From Gp7-AA6 sp036001245 (GTDB taxonomy: Bacteria; Acidobacteriota; Thermoanaerobaculia; UBA5066; Gp7-AA6), in contig DASYUL010000128.1 of NCBI GenBank assembly GCA_036001245.1, positions 15,918 to 79,917 on the forward strand: a stretch of 64,000 nt of DNA, written 5' to 3'. Positions 42,120-50,575 of this stretch are shown here, one piece after another. The position numbers were made by a program, and so were the translations under genes. A model generated the notes under the pieces. The model was not told the DNA's origin. It saw only the letters and a list, made by a program, of their open reading frames with translations, and made no database searches. How positions within the stretch are numbered: position 1 is the first letter of the stretch; every line of letters begins with the position of its first letter.

Positions 42120-42226
42120 CTCGGAGGGAAGCGCTGTCGCCGGACCCGGCCGACGGGTCGTCGGAACGTTTCCCTTCGCTTTCGCGGGCCGCCGCGGGGC
42201 GCGCCCGCGCGGCCCTTTGCGGACCG

Positions 42227-43195
42227 TCAAGCGCGCTTCAACCCCGGCGACATTGCGTTGCGCGCGATCTCCTCGTCGACTTTGAGCGCGAATTCCTTGG
42301 CCGCGTCGTATCCCTGTGTCTTCAGGAGCTCGTTGCGCGCGGCGATTTCGATCAAGAGCGCGATGTTGCGGCCCGAAGCGACGGGAAGCTTGAGGTATGG
42401 CCGCGGGCGGTCGAGGATCGGATACATCTGCCCGTCGAGCCCCAGCCGGTCGTAGGACTTGGCCGGGTCCCATCGCTCGAGCTCGATCACGAGCTCGATC
42501 GACTTGGAAGAGCGCACCGCCGAGACTCCGAACAGGTGCTTGATGTTGATGATGCCGATCCCGCGAAGCTCCATGTGGTAGCGGAGCATGTCGGCGGCTC
42601 GGCCGACGAGGGCGCCGTTCGGGTACTTTCGGATTTCGACGACGTCGTCCGCGACGAGCCGGTGTCCGCGCTGGATCAGATCGAGGGCCGACTCGCTCTT
42701 TCCGATCCCGGACTCGCCGAGCAGCAGAACGCCCATGCCGTAGACGTCCACGAGCACCCCGTGCAGGGTGGTCGTCGGCGCGAGCTCGTCCTCGAGGATC
42801 CGTGTGATCGACTGGATCACGACGGACGTCGTCTGCGGCGATACGAGCAGCGGGACGCGTCGCGCGCGGCACTCGCGGACGAGCTCCTCCGGGACCTCCT
42901 GGCCTTTGGTCACGACGAACGCGGAAACGGGAAGCGCGCAAATGAGCGCGATCCGCTCCCGCCGCAGCGCCATCGGCATCGTCTCGAGGTAGTTCAACTC
43001 GCTCTCGCCCAGGACCTGGATCCGGCCCGGCTTGATGAACGACAGAAAACCGGCAAGCGCGAGTCCGGGTCGCTGGATGCGGCCCCACGAAATCGGCCGG
43101 TCGAAGCCCGACTCCCCCGCCACGGCTTTGAAGTCGAGGTCGGCGAGCGCCGGCGAACGGAGGATGTCGGCGGTCAGCTGGCTCATCGTCACCAC
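42227..43195 (-). CDS. hprK: HPr kinase/phosphorylase
   Basis: A bifunctional HPr(Ser) kinase/phosphorylase of about 319-322 residues. The P-loop is LLGESGIGKSESALDL (near residues 156-170), then LVADDVVEIRK and the diagnostic C-terminal signature ELRGIGIINIKHLFGVSAV. The N-terminal DRTGG-like domain (residues 1-130) is complete, including IPLL/VSPQTT-type strands. Either GTG 43195 or ATG 43186 (MSQLTAD) could be the start. Its target Ser46 is present in the HPr of this cluster. HprK is typical of Firmicutes but also occurs in proteobacterial and acidobacterial rpoN clusters. Confidence 0.95.
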   Translation of the reverse strand: MVTMSQLTADILRSPALADLDFKAVAGESGFDRPISWGRIQRPGLALAGFLSFIKPGRIQVLGESELNYLETMPMALRRERIALICALPVSAFVVTKGQEVPEELVRECRARRVPLLVSPQTTSVVIQSITRILEDELAPTTTLHGVLVDVYGMGVLLLGESGIGKSESALDLIQRGHRLVADDVVEIRKYPNGALVGRAADMLRYHMELRGIGIINIKHLFGVSAVRSSKSIELVIELERWDPAKSYDRLGLDGQMYPILDRPRPYLKLPVASGRNIALLIEIAARNELLKTQGYDAAKEFALKVDEEIARNAMSPGLKRA

Positions 43196-43252
43196 GGATC
43201 CCCGCTCAGAATAGCCCGAATCGGCGCGGGACGCGGGAGCGGCGGCACCGGG

Positions 43253-43741
43253 TCAGACGGGGACGGCCAGCTGGCGCTCGGCGTCCTTCAGGATCGCGGC
43301 GATCGCCTCCGCCGTCGGCGCGGCGCGGAGGCTCTCGGCCACTCCGGGCATCCGGATGATCCGCGAGATCCGCGCGAGGGCCTGAAGGTGAAGGGCGGGC
43401 GCCTCCGACGGGGACAGAACGAGGAAGACGAGCGTCACGGGAGCGGCGTCGGGCGCTCGAAAGTCGATTCCGGCCCGGGAAACGCCGATCGCGAGCACGA
43501 CGTCGGCGAGGTCGCGCACCTTGCAGTGCGGGATCGCGATACCCGCGCCCAGGCCCGTCGAGCCCATGCGCTCGCGTTCGACGAGACGCCGCGCGAGGTC
43601 GTCGGCGTCGCGGACGCTGCCGGCGCGCGCGAGCCCGGCGGACATCTCCGCGAGAGCTTCCTCGACGGTCGAGCCCGCGAGGTCGGGGAAGACGAGCCGT
43701 TTGTCGACGAGCCGCGGAAAGAGTCCGGCCTCGCTCAGCAT
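43253..43741 (-). CDS. ptsN: PTS EIIA-Ntr nitrogen-regulatory protein
   Basis: A 162-residue EIIA of the fructose/nitrogen type. The phosphorylated histidine is His72 in GLGAGIAIPHCKVRDL; the second signature is FLVLSPSEAPALHLQALARI. In proteobacteria PtsN adjusts nitrogen and potassium responses according to PTS phosphorylation and is encoded beside rpoN, as here. The ATG at 43741 overlaps the hpf stop by seven bases. The open frame upstream is an overlap with hpf in another phase. Confidence 0.93.
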   Translation of the reverse strand: MLSEAGLFPRLVDKRLVFPDLAGSTVEEALAEMSAGLARAGSVRDADDLARRLVERERMGSTGLGAGIAIPHCKVRDLADVVLAIGVSRAGIDFRAPDAAPVTLVFLVLSPSEAPALHLQALARISRIIRMPGVAESLRAAPTAEAIAAILKDAERQLAVPV

Positions 43742-44289
43742 TCGATCAGGCCGAAGTTTCCATCCCGGCGTTTGTAGAGAACCGAGATCTTTTCGGTTGC
43801 GGAGTCGCGGAAGACGACGAACTCCTGCGTGGACGCGTCGATCTTGAGCGCGGCTTCCTCCGCGGTCATCGGCTTCAATGCGAGCTTGCTCGCCCGGACG
43901 ATTCGCGGTTCCGCCGCGGGAGTGGAGAGCCGGGCGCGGCGAGCGGGGATCTCGAGCGCCGCTTCCGTCACGGGGGGCAGGAGCCGCGGCGAGGTGCGGT
44001 CCTTGCGATTGCGTCTCTTCTCCGAGTCCTTCTTCGCCTGGGCGTCGATCTTCTCGAACGCGAGCGCGACAGCGGCCCGGGGATCGGCCGTGTACTCGTG
44101 GGCGTTCCAGCGCCGACGGCGGTGCGTGGCGATGATCTCCGCGCCGAATCCGTGTTTCTCGTGAGAGAGCACGACCTTCACCCGCGCGGGACCCCCGAGG
44201 TGACGCTCGAGACGTTGCGTCCGCTCGCGGGCGAGGTTCATGAGCGAAGGCGTCACTTCGACGTTGCGCCCGGTGCATTCGACCGCCAT
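43735..44289 (-). CDS. hpf: Ribosome hibernation promoting factor, long form
   Basis: A 184-residue long-type HPF, which joins two ribosomes into inactive 100S dimers. The N-terminal S30AE domain has VEVTPSLMNLARERTQRLER, RVKVVLSHEKHGFGAEI and AAVALAFEKIDAQAKK; after a Pro/Arg-rich linker, the C-terminal dimerisation domain has KLALKPMTAEEAALKID, QEFVVFRDSATEKISVLYKR and DGNFGLIEC. The ATG at 44289 has a GGGAGG site about seven bases before it. Position between rpoN and ptsN is the classical arrangement. Confidence 0.93.
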   Translation of the reverse strand: MAVECTGRNVEVTPSLMNLARERTQRLERHLGGPARVKVVLSHEKHGFGAEIIATHRRRRWNAHEYTADPRAAVALAFEKIDAQAKKDSEKRRNRKDRTSPRLLPPVTEAALEIPARRARLSTPAAEPRIVRASKLALKPMTAEEAALKIDASTQEFVVFRDSATEKISVLYKRRDGNFGLIEC

Positions 44290-44326
44290 CCAATCCCTCC
44301 CTGACAGAGGATTCCCGGACTTCGAG

Positions 44327-45805
44327 CTAGAAGCTTTGTTTTCGCTGCGAAGACGACGGGATCCGGAGCTCTTCGCGATATTTCGCGACGGTGCGCCGGG
44401 CGATCTGGATCCCTTCCGCGCGCAGCTTCTGCATGATCCGCGCGTCCGAGTGAGGCCGGCTCGCATCCTCATCCGAGACGATTTTCGCGATCTTGCTCTT
44501 GATCGAGAGTGACGACACCTCGCTGCCCTGCGTCGAGTCGATGCCGCTGTGGAAAAAGTACTTCATCGGGAACAGGCCGCGCGGCGTGTGGATGTACTTG
44601 TTCGACACGACGCGCGAGACGGTGGACTCGTGCATGCCGATGTCGTTCGCCACATCGCGCAGGACGAGAGGCCGCAGCTGCTCGATCCCGTGTTCGAGGA
44701 ATCCGCGCTGGTGACGCACGATCGAGTCGGCGACCTTGTAGATCGTGCGCTGACGCTGGTCGAGGCTCTTGATCAGCCAGACCGCCGACCGCATCTTGTC
44801 GCGAAGGTACGTCGCCGCCTCTTCCCCGATCGCTCCGTTTCCGCCGCGCAGCATCCGCCGGTACGCGGCGGAGATGCGGAGCTTCGGCAGGCCGTCCTCG
44901 TTCAGCTGGATGACGTACTCGTCCCCGATCTTGCGCACCGCCACGTCCGGCTCGACGTAGATCGTGCGCTCGTCGGAGTACTTGCGCCCGGGTTTCGGCT
45001 CGAGGTTCTTGATGATCTCGACGACCGCCTGCAGCTGCGAGAGGCCGACGCCGAGCGTCCTTGAGAGCTGCGCGAACTGGCGGTTCAGGAACTCGCCCCA
45101 GTGCTGGCTGATGATCTTTTCGATCAGCGCGTTTTCGATCCCGAGCGCCCGGATCTGCATCATCAGGCAATCGGGCAGGTCCGACGCGCCGACGCCCGGA
45201 GGGTCGAACGCACGGACAAGAGCGAGCGCCCTCTCCACCTCTCGATCGTCCTCGTAGCCCGCCGCCCGGATCTCTTCCCGCGAGACGCGCAGGTACCCGT
45301 CCTCGTCGATGTTGCCGATCAGGTACTGGGCGATCTCGCGTACCCGCGGCTCCGCACCGCAAAGGGCGAGCTGCCAGTTCAGGTACTCGTGCAGCCCCTG
45401 GGGTCGGGAGAGCGTGTTCTCGAGCGGAACCTGCTCGCTGTCTTCGTACTGGCGGGGGTTGTAGGCGCTGTCGAGGTAGTCCTCGAAGTACGAGTCGAAG
45501 TCGATCTCGTCGAAGGAGTCGCGCTCCTTCTCGGGCGGAGCCTCCGCGTCCACCGGGACGGCCGGGACGTCCGCGTCCGCCTGCTTCGCCGCGGCCGCGT
45601 CCGCTTCGGTTTCGGCCTCGGTCGGCTGCTCCGCGGACGCCGCCTCCTCCTCCTCTTCCAGGAGCGGGTTCTCGACGATCTCCTGCGTCAGGACGTCCTG
45701 GAGCTCGAGCTTGGACATCTGCAGGAGCTTGATCGCCTGCTGCAGCGACGGGGTCATCACCAGTCGCTGGGAAAGCCTGAGATTGAGTTTCTGCTCGAGT
45801 GCCAT
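44327..45805 (-). CDS. rpoN: RNA polymerase sigma-54 factor
   Basis: A 492-residue sigma-54. The N-terminal activator-interaction region is glutamine/leucine-rich (LSQRLVMTPSLQQAIKLLQM); an acidic stretch (EEEEEAASAEQPTEAETEAD, about 50-100) is the variable region II; the core-binding and DNA-binding parts include SRVVSNKYIHTPRGLFPMKY and the RpoN box ARRTVAKYRE near the C-terminus. Sigma-54 reads -24/-12 promoters with enhancer-binding proteins; none of the latter is in the window. It follows lptB after 25 bases, matching the conserved lpt-rpoN-hpf-ptsN order of Gram-negative bacteria. Confidence 0.97.
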   Translation of the reverse strand: MALEQKLNLRLSQRLVMTPSLQQAIKLLQMSKLELQDVLTQEIVENPLLEEEEEAASAEQPTEAETEADAAAAKQADADVPAVPVDAEAPPEKERDSFDEIDFDSYFEDYLDSAYNPRQYEDSEQVPLENTLSRPQGLHEYLNWQLALCGAEPRVREIAQYLIGNIDEDGYLRVSREEIRAAGYEDDREVERALALVRAFDPPGVGASDLPDCLMMQIRALGIENALIEKIISQHWGEFLNRQFAQLSRTLGVGLSQLQAVVEIIKNLEPKPGRKYSDERTIYVEPDVAVRKIGDEYVIQLNEDGLPKLRISAAYRRMLRGGNGAIGEEAATYLRDKMRSAVWLIKSLDQRQRTIYKVADSIVRHQRGFLEHGIEQLRPLVLRDVANDIGMHESTVSRVVSNKYIHTPRGLFPMKYFFHSGIDSTQGSEVSSLSIKSKIAKIVSDEDASRPHSDARIMQKLRAEGIQIARRTVAKYREELRIPSSSQRKQSF

Positions 45806-45830
45806 CAGAGATGAAAACGCATGAAATCAG

Positions 45831-46730
45831 CTAACGAAGCTGAAAAGCCTCCCCGAGATAAATCCTTCTTACGACGGCGTCATTCGACAAGGCAAGCGGC
45901 GTGCCAGCCCGCAAAATCTCGCCGGCGTTGATTATATAAGCGCGGTCGACGATGGACAAAGTCTCGCGGACGTTGTGGTCCGTGACCAGGACGCCGATGC
46001 CGGAAGAGGCCAGACGGCGCACGATCGTCTGAATGTCGAGAACCGCGATCGGGTCGATTCCGGCGAACGGCTCGTCGAGCAGGAGGAAGTAGGGAGAGAC
46101 GACGAGACTCCGCGCGATCTCGACCCGGCGCCGCTCCCCTCCCGACAACGTATAGGCCCGGTGGTCGCGGATCGCGTCCAGCCCGAACTCGGCGAGGAGC
46201 TCGTCGGCCCGCTCGAGCTGTGCCGAGTGAGGCAGATCGAGCGTCTCCAGGATCGCGAGCAGGTTCTGCTCGACGGTCATCTTGCGGAAGACCGAAGGCT
46301 CCTGGGGCAGATAGGAGATACCGGCGCGCGCCCGGCGGTACATCGGGAGATCCGTCAGGTCGCGGTCTCCCAGGCGAACCGTTCCTTCGTCGGGCTCGAC
46401 CAATCCCACGACGATCGAGAAGGTGGTCGTCTTCCCGGCACCGTTGGGTCCGAGGAGCCCGACGATCTCTCCCGGCGCGATGTCGATCGAGACGCCGCGA
46501 ACGACCATGCGTCCGCCGTAGGACTTCGCGAGACCCTCCGCGATCAGCCGCGGGGGCTGCGGTTCACGAGCGGTGGCGGGATCAGCGCCCTCACCCTCTC
46601 CGGCCGCTCGCTTCGCGAGAACGCGACCTTCGGTCGCGGCCGGCACTTTCTCTTCTGCGAGGGGAGACCCCTCGCGCACCCCCGCTCCCGGGGGGAGAGG
46701 GAGCACCCTGTCGCCGCCTCGCGCTTTCAC
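45831..46730 (-). CDS. lptB: LPS export ABC transporter ATP-binding protein LptB
   Basis: The ATPase of the Lpt machine, energising LptFG. The core has AEGLAKSYGGRMVVRGVS, Walker A GPNGAGKTTTFSIVVGL, YLPQEPSVFRKMTVEQN, signature TLSGGERRRVEIARSL, Walker B FLLLDEPFAGIDPIA and the LptB-typical LVTDHNVRETLSIVDRAYII. Normal LptB is about 240 residues. The frame from GTG 46730 adds some 60 low-complexity residues encoded by a hairpin-rich element (46594-46701). The true start may instead be CTG 46546 (LIAEGLAKSYGG), which gives the normal length; no good ribosome site decides it. Confidence 0.92.
   Translation of the reverse strand: MKARGGDRVLPLPPGAGVREGSPLAEEKVPAATEGRVLAKRAAGEGEGADPATAREPQPPRLIAEGLAKSYGGRMVVRGVSIDIAPGEIVGLLGPNGAGKTTTFSIVVGLVEPDEGTVRLGDRDLTDLPMYRRARAGISYLPQEPSVFRKMTVEQNLLAILETLDLPHSAQLERADELLAEFGLDAIRDHRAYTLSGGERRRVEIARSLVVSPYFLLLDEPFAGIDPIAVLDIQTIVRRLASSGIGVLVTDHNVRETLSIVDRAYIINAGEILRAGTPLALSNDAVVRRIYLGEAFQLR
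46594..46701. repeat. Structured palindromic element in the 5' part of lptB
   Basis: A 108-bp block bounded by CCCTCTCC (46594-46601) and GGAGAGGG (46694-46701). It has an outer stem CCGGCCGC/GCGGCCGG (46600-46607 and 46636-46643) enclosing two hairpins, CTCGC-TTC-GCGAG and CGCGACC-TTC-GGTCGCG, and a separate hairpin GCGAGGGG-AGA-CCCCTCGC (46657-46675). It looks like an inserted intergenic repeat that happens to keep the lptB frame open. Confidence 0.6.
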
Positions 46731-46755
46731 GGGTCAAGGATAGCGCTGCGGGGAC

Positions 46756-48732
46756 TCAGTCGGCTTTGGTCTTGTGGATGGTTTCGGTGCGGCCGCCTTC
46801 CGGCGCGGTCACCTCGACGTTCTTTCCGCGTCCGGTGATGGTCAGAGTCGAGCCGGCCACCCGATTGCCTTCGGCGTCGGTGACCCGCGCCGGGTTGCCG
46901 TGGAGCACCGTCTTGCCCTCTCGAGGAAAGTCCTCGACGCGGTCCGCCGTGGCCGTGCGTCCGGTCGAGCGGTCCTCGAGGGTGACGCCGCCCGAGAACT
47001 CCACGCGATCGAGCTTTCGGTCCTTGCCGAAGAACGCCACGCCGCGCGCGCCCGTCGCGCGCCATGCGCCCCGTATGACCGTGACGCCGTCCTCGAAGAC
47101 CGCGGTCGACTCGCTCTCGCGATAGATCAGACGTCGCGCAGTGATGATGGCGGGCCCCTCGTCCTTCCCCTTCGCCGGCTGCGCTTTGCCCGAGACGGTC
47201 GCGGACGCGAGGACCGCCCGCACTCGGCCGACGGCGACGGCGCTCTTCTCCGCGTCGTTCAGCGTGATGTCGTCGCCGAACAGAGAGGAGGACTCCTGCC
47301 ACAGGCTCGCTCCACCCGAGAGCGAGGCGAGGCGGGTCTCGCGGTCGAGGATGATCCGGTCGGCCTTCCCGTACGTGGGTCGCGAGGGATCCCCCAGGAG
47401 GGACGCCGCCTCCGCCGGCCGGTCCTTCTTCGGCACGAAGACCGCCCGCGCTCTTCCCTCGGCGCGAAGCGACTTGCGGTTCCGGTCGATCTCGATCCGG
47501 TCTGCGGAGACCTTCGAGCCCTCCTCCTCGACGGTCGCCGCCTTCTCGCCGCTTCCCGTCAGGAGCCAGACGCCGCGGTCCGGGAAGTCGACGACGCTCT
47601 CCGCTATACCCTTTCTCCCGTCCCCTTCGAGCAGAACGTCTCCCTCGAGCTCCAGCGTCTGAAAGTCGCCCGTCGGCGCGAACGAGGCGCTCGCGCGCCG
47701 CGACCGAGCATTTGCGCGGTCGGAGCGCAGGCGCACTTCGCCGTTCGCGTGCGCCGAGGCGGGACGGCCGCCGGCAAAGTCGAGGTCGATCGAGCGCGCC
47801 GCGAGCGAGCGCTTCGGCTCGCTGACGGAGGCCGGCGATCCGGTCAGGCTGATCGAACGAACGTCGCCCGCGGCATCGAAGTAGAGGATTCCCTCGTTCG
47901 CGGAGTACGCGCGCTCCGCCGCCTCCGCGCCCGTAGCGGCGATGGTGCCGCGCACGGAGCCGTACGCCCGGGCCCACTCGGACCGGTTTCCCTCGGGCGA
48001 GAACTTCAGCAGCAGGCGGTCGCAGGCGATCCGATCGCCCTTCGCGGACGAGGCGGCCACGTTGCCGCGGAGCTCCACGATCCCCTCGCTACGCCGGTAC
48101 TCGCCCGCGAGGGCTTCGATCGACGCGAGGCCTCCGCTCCCCTGCCCCGTACCCGATCCCTGGATCGGGCCGGTCAGCGACAGGACGCGGTTCTTCACGT
48201 CGTACGATCCCGCGGCCGCGCGCACGTCGAACGTCCCGCGCGTGAAGTGGAGCGCCGAAGGGGCCCGGAGAATCCTCTTGACCGGGTCGAACTCGATCGT
48301 CTCCGTTTCCCCCAGCGCGCCGTCCTGCGGCTCGGCCCACCGCACGTTGCCCGACAGGATCGCGGCCTTCGTGCGGTCGTCGTATTGGGCGCGCTCCGCC
48401 TGGACGGTGACGGGGGCTCCGTCTTCCGGATAGATCGTGAGGGCGACTTTTTCGAGCGCGTACCGGTTCGGCGGAAGCCCGGCGCCCGATCCATACCCGA
48501 CCGTGCGCTCCGAACGGATCCGGAAGAGCGGTTTCTCTCCGACCGACTCGGTGTAGTCGAAGCCGGAGAGAAGCGTCGTGGCGTGCCCGCCCTCGCCGCC
48601 GGCCGGAACCCCGTCCGCCGCCCGCGGTTTTTGACTGGCGACTCGATGTCCCGGACGGAAGAAGGCGCCGAGCACGACCAGGAAACCCGCGCCGAAAACG
48701 AGGATCGAAATCTCGGCGCGCGAGAGCTTCAA
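46756..48732 (-). CDS. LptC-LptA (OstA-like) fusion protein
   Basis: A 658-residue protein with one N-terminal membrane anchor (ISILVFGAGFLVVLGAFF, residues 6-25) and a long series of beta-jellyroll repeats. The first part (to about 190) reads like LptC (FDYTESVGEKPLFRIRSERT, YPEDGAPVTVQAERAQYDD), and later parts repeat the OstA/LptA pattern, such as ANGEVRLRSDR, LEGDVLLEGDG, FSGGVTLEDRSTGRTATAD and VHGNPARV-like LHGNPARVTD. I infer a fused periplasmic LPS bridge. The TTG at 48732 overlaps the recJ stop (TTGA) and opens exactly at the anchor. LptB follows 25 bases downstream. Confidence 0.88.
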   Translation of the reverse strand: MKLSRAEISILVFGAGFLVVLGAFFRPGHRVASQKPRAADGVPAGGEGGHATTLLSGFDYTESVGEKPLFRIRSERTVGYGSGAGLPPNRYALEKVALTIYPEDGAPVTVQAERAQYDDRTKAAILSGNVRWAEPQDGALGETETIEFDPVKRILRAPSALHFTRGTFDVRAAAGSYDVKNRVLSLTGPIQGSGTGQGSGGLASIEALAGEYRRSEGIVELRGNVAASSAKGDRIACDRLLLKFSPEGNRSEWARAYGSVRGTIAATGAEAAERAYSANEGILYFDAAGDVRSISLTGSPASVSEPKRSLAARSIDLDFAGGRPASAHANGEVRLRSDRANARSRRASASFAPTGDFQTLELEGDVLLEGDGRKGIAESVVDFPDRGVWLLTGSGEKAATVEEEGSKVSADRIEIDRNRKSLRAEGRARAVFVPKKDRPAEAASLLGDPSRPTYGKADRIILDRETRLASLSGGASLWQESSSLFGDDITLNDAEKSAVAVGRVRAVLASATVSGKAQPAKGKDEGPAIITARRLIYRESESTAVFEDGVTVIRGAWRATGARGVAFFGKDRKLDRVEFSGGVTLEDRSTGRTATADRVEDFPREGKTVLHGNPARVTDAEGNRVAGSTLTITGRGKNVEVTAPEGGRTETIHKTKAD

Positions 48733-50528
48733 ACTGCCGCCGGCGCCGGGAGACCGGAGACGGGAGATGGAAGACGGGAGACCTCTTCGGAAGGCATTGT
48801 GGCGGGCCACGAGGCGACGATTTCGACCTCGGGGCGCCCGCTCCAACCGCTTCGCGACAACCGGTAGTGCAGCCGCAGGGGTTCCCCGGCCGCCGTGCCT
48901 TCGCCGATGCCGGCGCGATCGTTCCAGCAGATCGCGTCGATTCCGCCCTGCGCGGATTCGAGCCGGCCGCGCCATCCGATCTCGCCGAGCCGCCGGAAGG
49001 GCCCCGCGGCGCGCGCGTCCGCAGAGGAGAACACCGGCCGCGGGTTGCCCGCGCCGTGCGGCTCGAACCGCTCGAGGTGCGCGATCAGGTCATCAGAGAT
49101 CCGGTCGAGCGGCAGCTCGGCGTCGGCGAGGTCGCGCCGCTCCAGGCGGTCCCGGGCAATCCGCTCGGCGAAGAGGAGGCGCGCGTCGTCGCGAAAGGCG
49201 GCAAAGCCCGCCGCGTCGAGCGTGCCGCCCACCGCCTGGTCGTGTCCGCCGAAGTCGAGGAAACGGTGCCGCATCTCTTCGAGTGTGTCGTGGAGGGAAA
49301 CGCCGGGAATGCTCCGGCCCGAGCCGCTCGCGCGCTCCCCCTCGAGAGCGAAGAGCAGGACCGGCCGGTTGTATTCCCGCGCGAGCCGCGAAGCCGCGAT
49401 GCCGAGCACGCCCCGATGCCACGAGGAGTCGCCCTCGACGATCAGGACGTCGTGGTCCGGATCGAAGCTTTTCGCCACCCGCTCGCGCGCCTCCGTGAAC
49501 ACCCGCCGCTCGACCGCCTGGCGCTCGGCGTTGCGCGCGCAGAGCACGCGCGCGATCTCCGCGCCCTTCTCGGGATCTCTCTCTTCGAAGACGGCGAGCG
49601 CGAGCTCCGCGGTGTCGAGACGACCGGCGGCGTTCAAGCGCGGAGCAATGCGGAAGGCGACCTCCTCGGAAGTCGGCGCGCACCCCGGCTCGATCCCGCA
49701 GCTTTCGAGAAGCGCCGCGAGACCGGGCGCCCGGGGACGCGCGAGCGCGCGCAGGCCGAGCGCGGCGATCGCCCGGTTCTCGCCGGTGAGCGGGACGATG
49801 TCCGCGATGGTCCCGAGGCAGGCGGCGCGCAGCAGCGCGTCGCGCGACAGGGAGACGCCGGCACGCCGGGCGATCGCCTCGGCGAGCTTGAACGCGATGC
49901 CGGATCCCGAGAGCTCCTTGAACGGATAGTCGCAGCCGTTCTGTCTCGGGTTGACGACGATCGCGCCGTCGGGGAGGCGCTCGGGGACGAGGTGATGGTC
50001 GGTGACGACGACGTCGACGCCGGACTCGCGGGCGCACGCGACGCCGTCGACCGCCGAGATCCCGCAATCCACGGTCACGATGACGGACGGCGCGAGCTCC
50101 GAGATGACGCGCCGCACGGTGTCGGGTCGCAGGCCGTACCCGTCCTTCAGCCGATGGGGGATGAACGAGAACGCCGACGCACCCACGCGCGCGAGCGCCG
50201 CCTTGAGTTGCGCGACGGCGGTCACGCCGTCGACGTCGTAGTCTCCGAACACGACGATCCGGCGCTTCGCCCGCGCGGCGGAGAGGAGCAGCGCCGCGGC
50301 GTCCCCGATGCTGCGCATTCGAAACGGGTCGTGGAGCTGCGACTCGTCCGGCCGGAAGAACCTTGCCGCCTCGTCTGCCGTGGCGATCCCGCGGGCGAGC
50401 AGCAGGTCGGCCACGACCCGTGGCACTCCCGCCTCGCGCGCGAGCGCGTCCCCCGGATCGTGCGGTATGTCGTTGCGGAGCCGGGCGAGGAGTCGCGAAA
50501 TGACCGTACGGATGGGTTCCATGGACAT
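48729..50528 (-). CDS. recJ: Single-stranded-DNA-specific exonuclease RecJ
   Basis: A RecJ exonuclease of about 599 residues, degrading single-stranded DNA 5' to 3' in recombination and mismatch repair. The DHH motifs are visible: FGDYDVDGVTAVA, VTVDCGISA, VVTDHHLVPE and later LGTIADIVPLTGENR; the DHHA1 domain has GVLGIAASRLARE, SGRSIPGVSLHDTL and FGGHDQAVGGTL. The ATG at 50528 (MSMEPIRTV) has a weak AGGGA site; ATG 50522 is also possible, and an upstream frame from 50573 is less likely. The C-terminal stop overlaps the LptC-LptA start. Confidence 0.95.
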   Translation of the reverse strand: MSMEPIRTVISRLLARLRNDIPHDPGDALAREAGVPRVVADLLLARGIATADEAARFFRPDESQLHDPFRMRSIGDAAALLLSAARAKRRIVVFGDYDVDGVTAVAQLKAALARVGASAFSFIPHRLKDGYGLRPDTVRRVISELAPSVIVTVDCGISAVDGVACARESGVDVVVTDHHLVPERLPDGAIVVNPRQNGCDYPFKELSGSGIAFKLAEAIARRAGVSLSRDALLRAACLGTIADIVPLTGENRAIAALGLRALARPRAPGLAALLESCGIEPGCAPTSEEVAFRIAPRLNAAGRLDTAELALAVFEERDPEKGAEIARVLCARNAERQAVERRVFTEARERVAKSFDPDHDVLIVEGDSSWHRGVLGIAASRLAREYNRPVLLFALEGERASGSGRSIPGVSLHDTLEEMRHRFLDFGGHDQAVGGTLDAAGFAAFRDDARLLFAERIARDRLERRDLADAELPLDRISDDLIAHLERFEPHGAGNPRPVFSSADARAAGPFRRLGEIGWRGRLESAQGGIDAICWNDRAGIGEGTAAGEPLRLHYRLSRSGWSGRPEVEIVASWPATMPSEEVSRLPSPVSGLPAPAAV

Positions 50529-50575
50529 CAGTTTCCCTACAGCGTGGGACAAACGATGTCCTCTACGGCTCAAGG

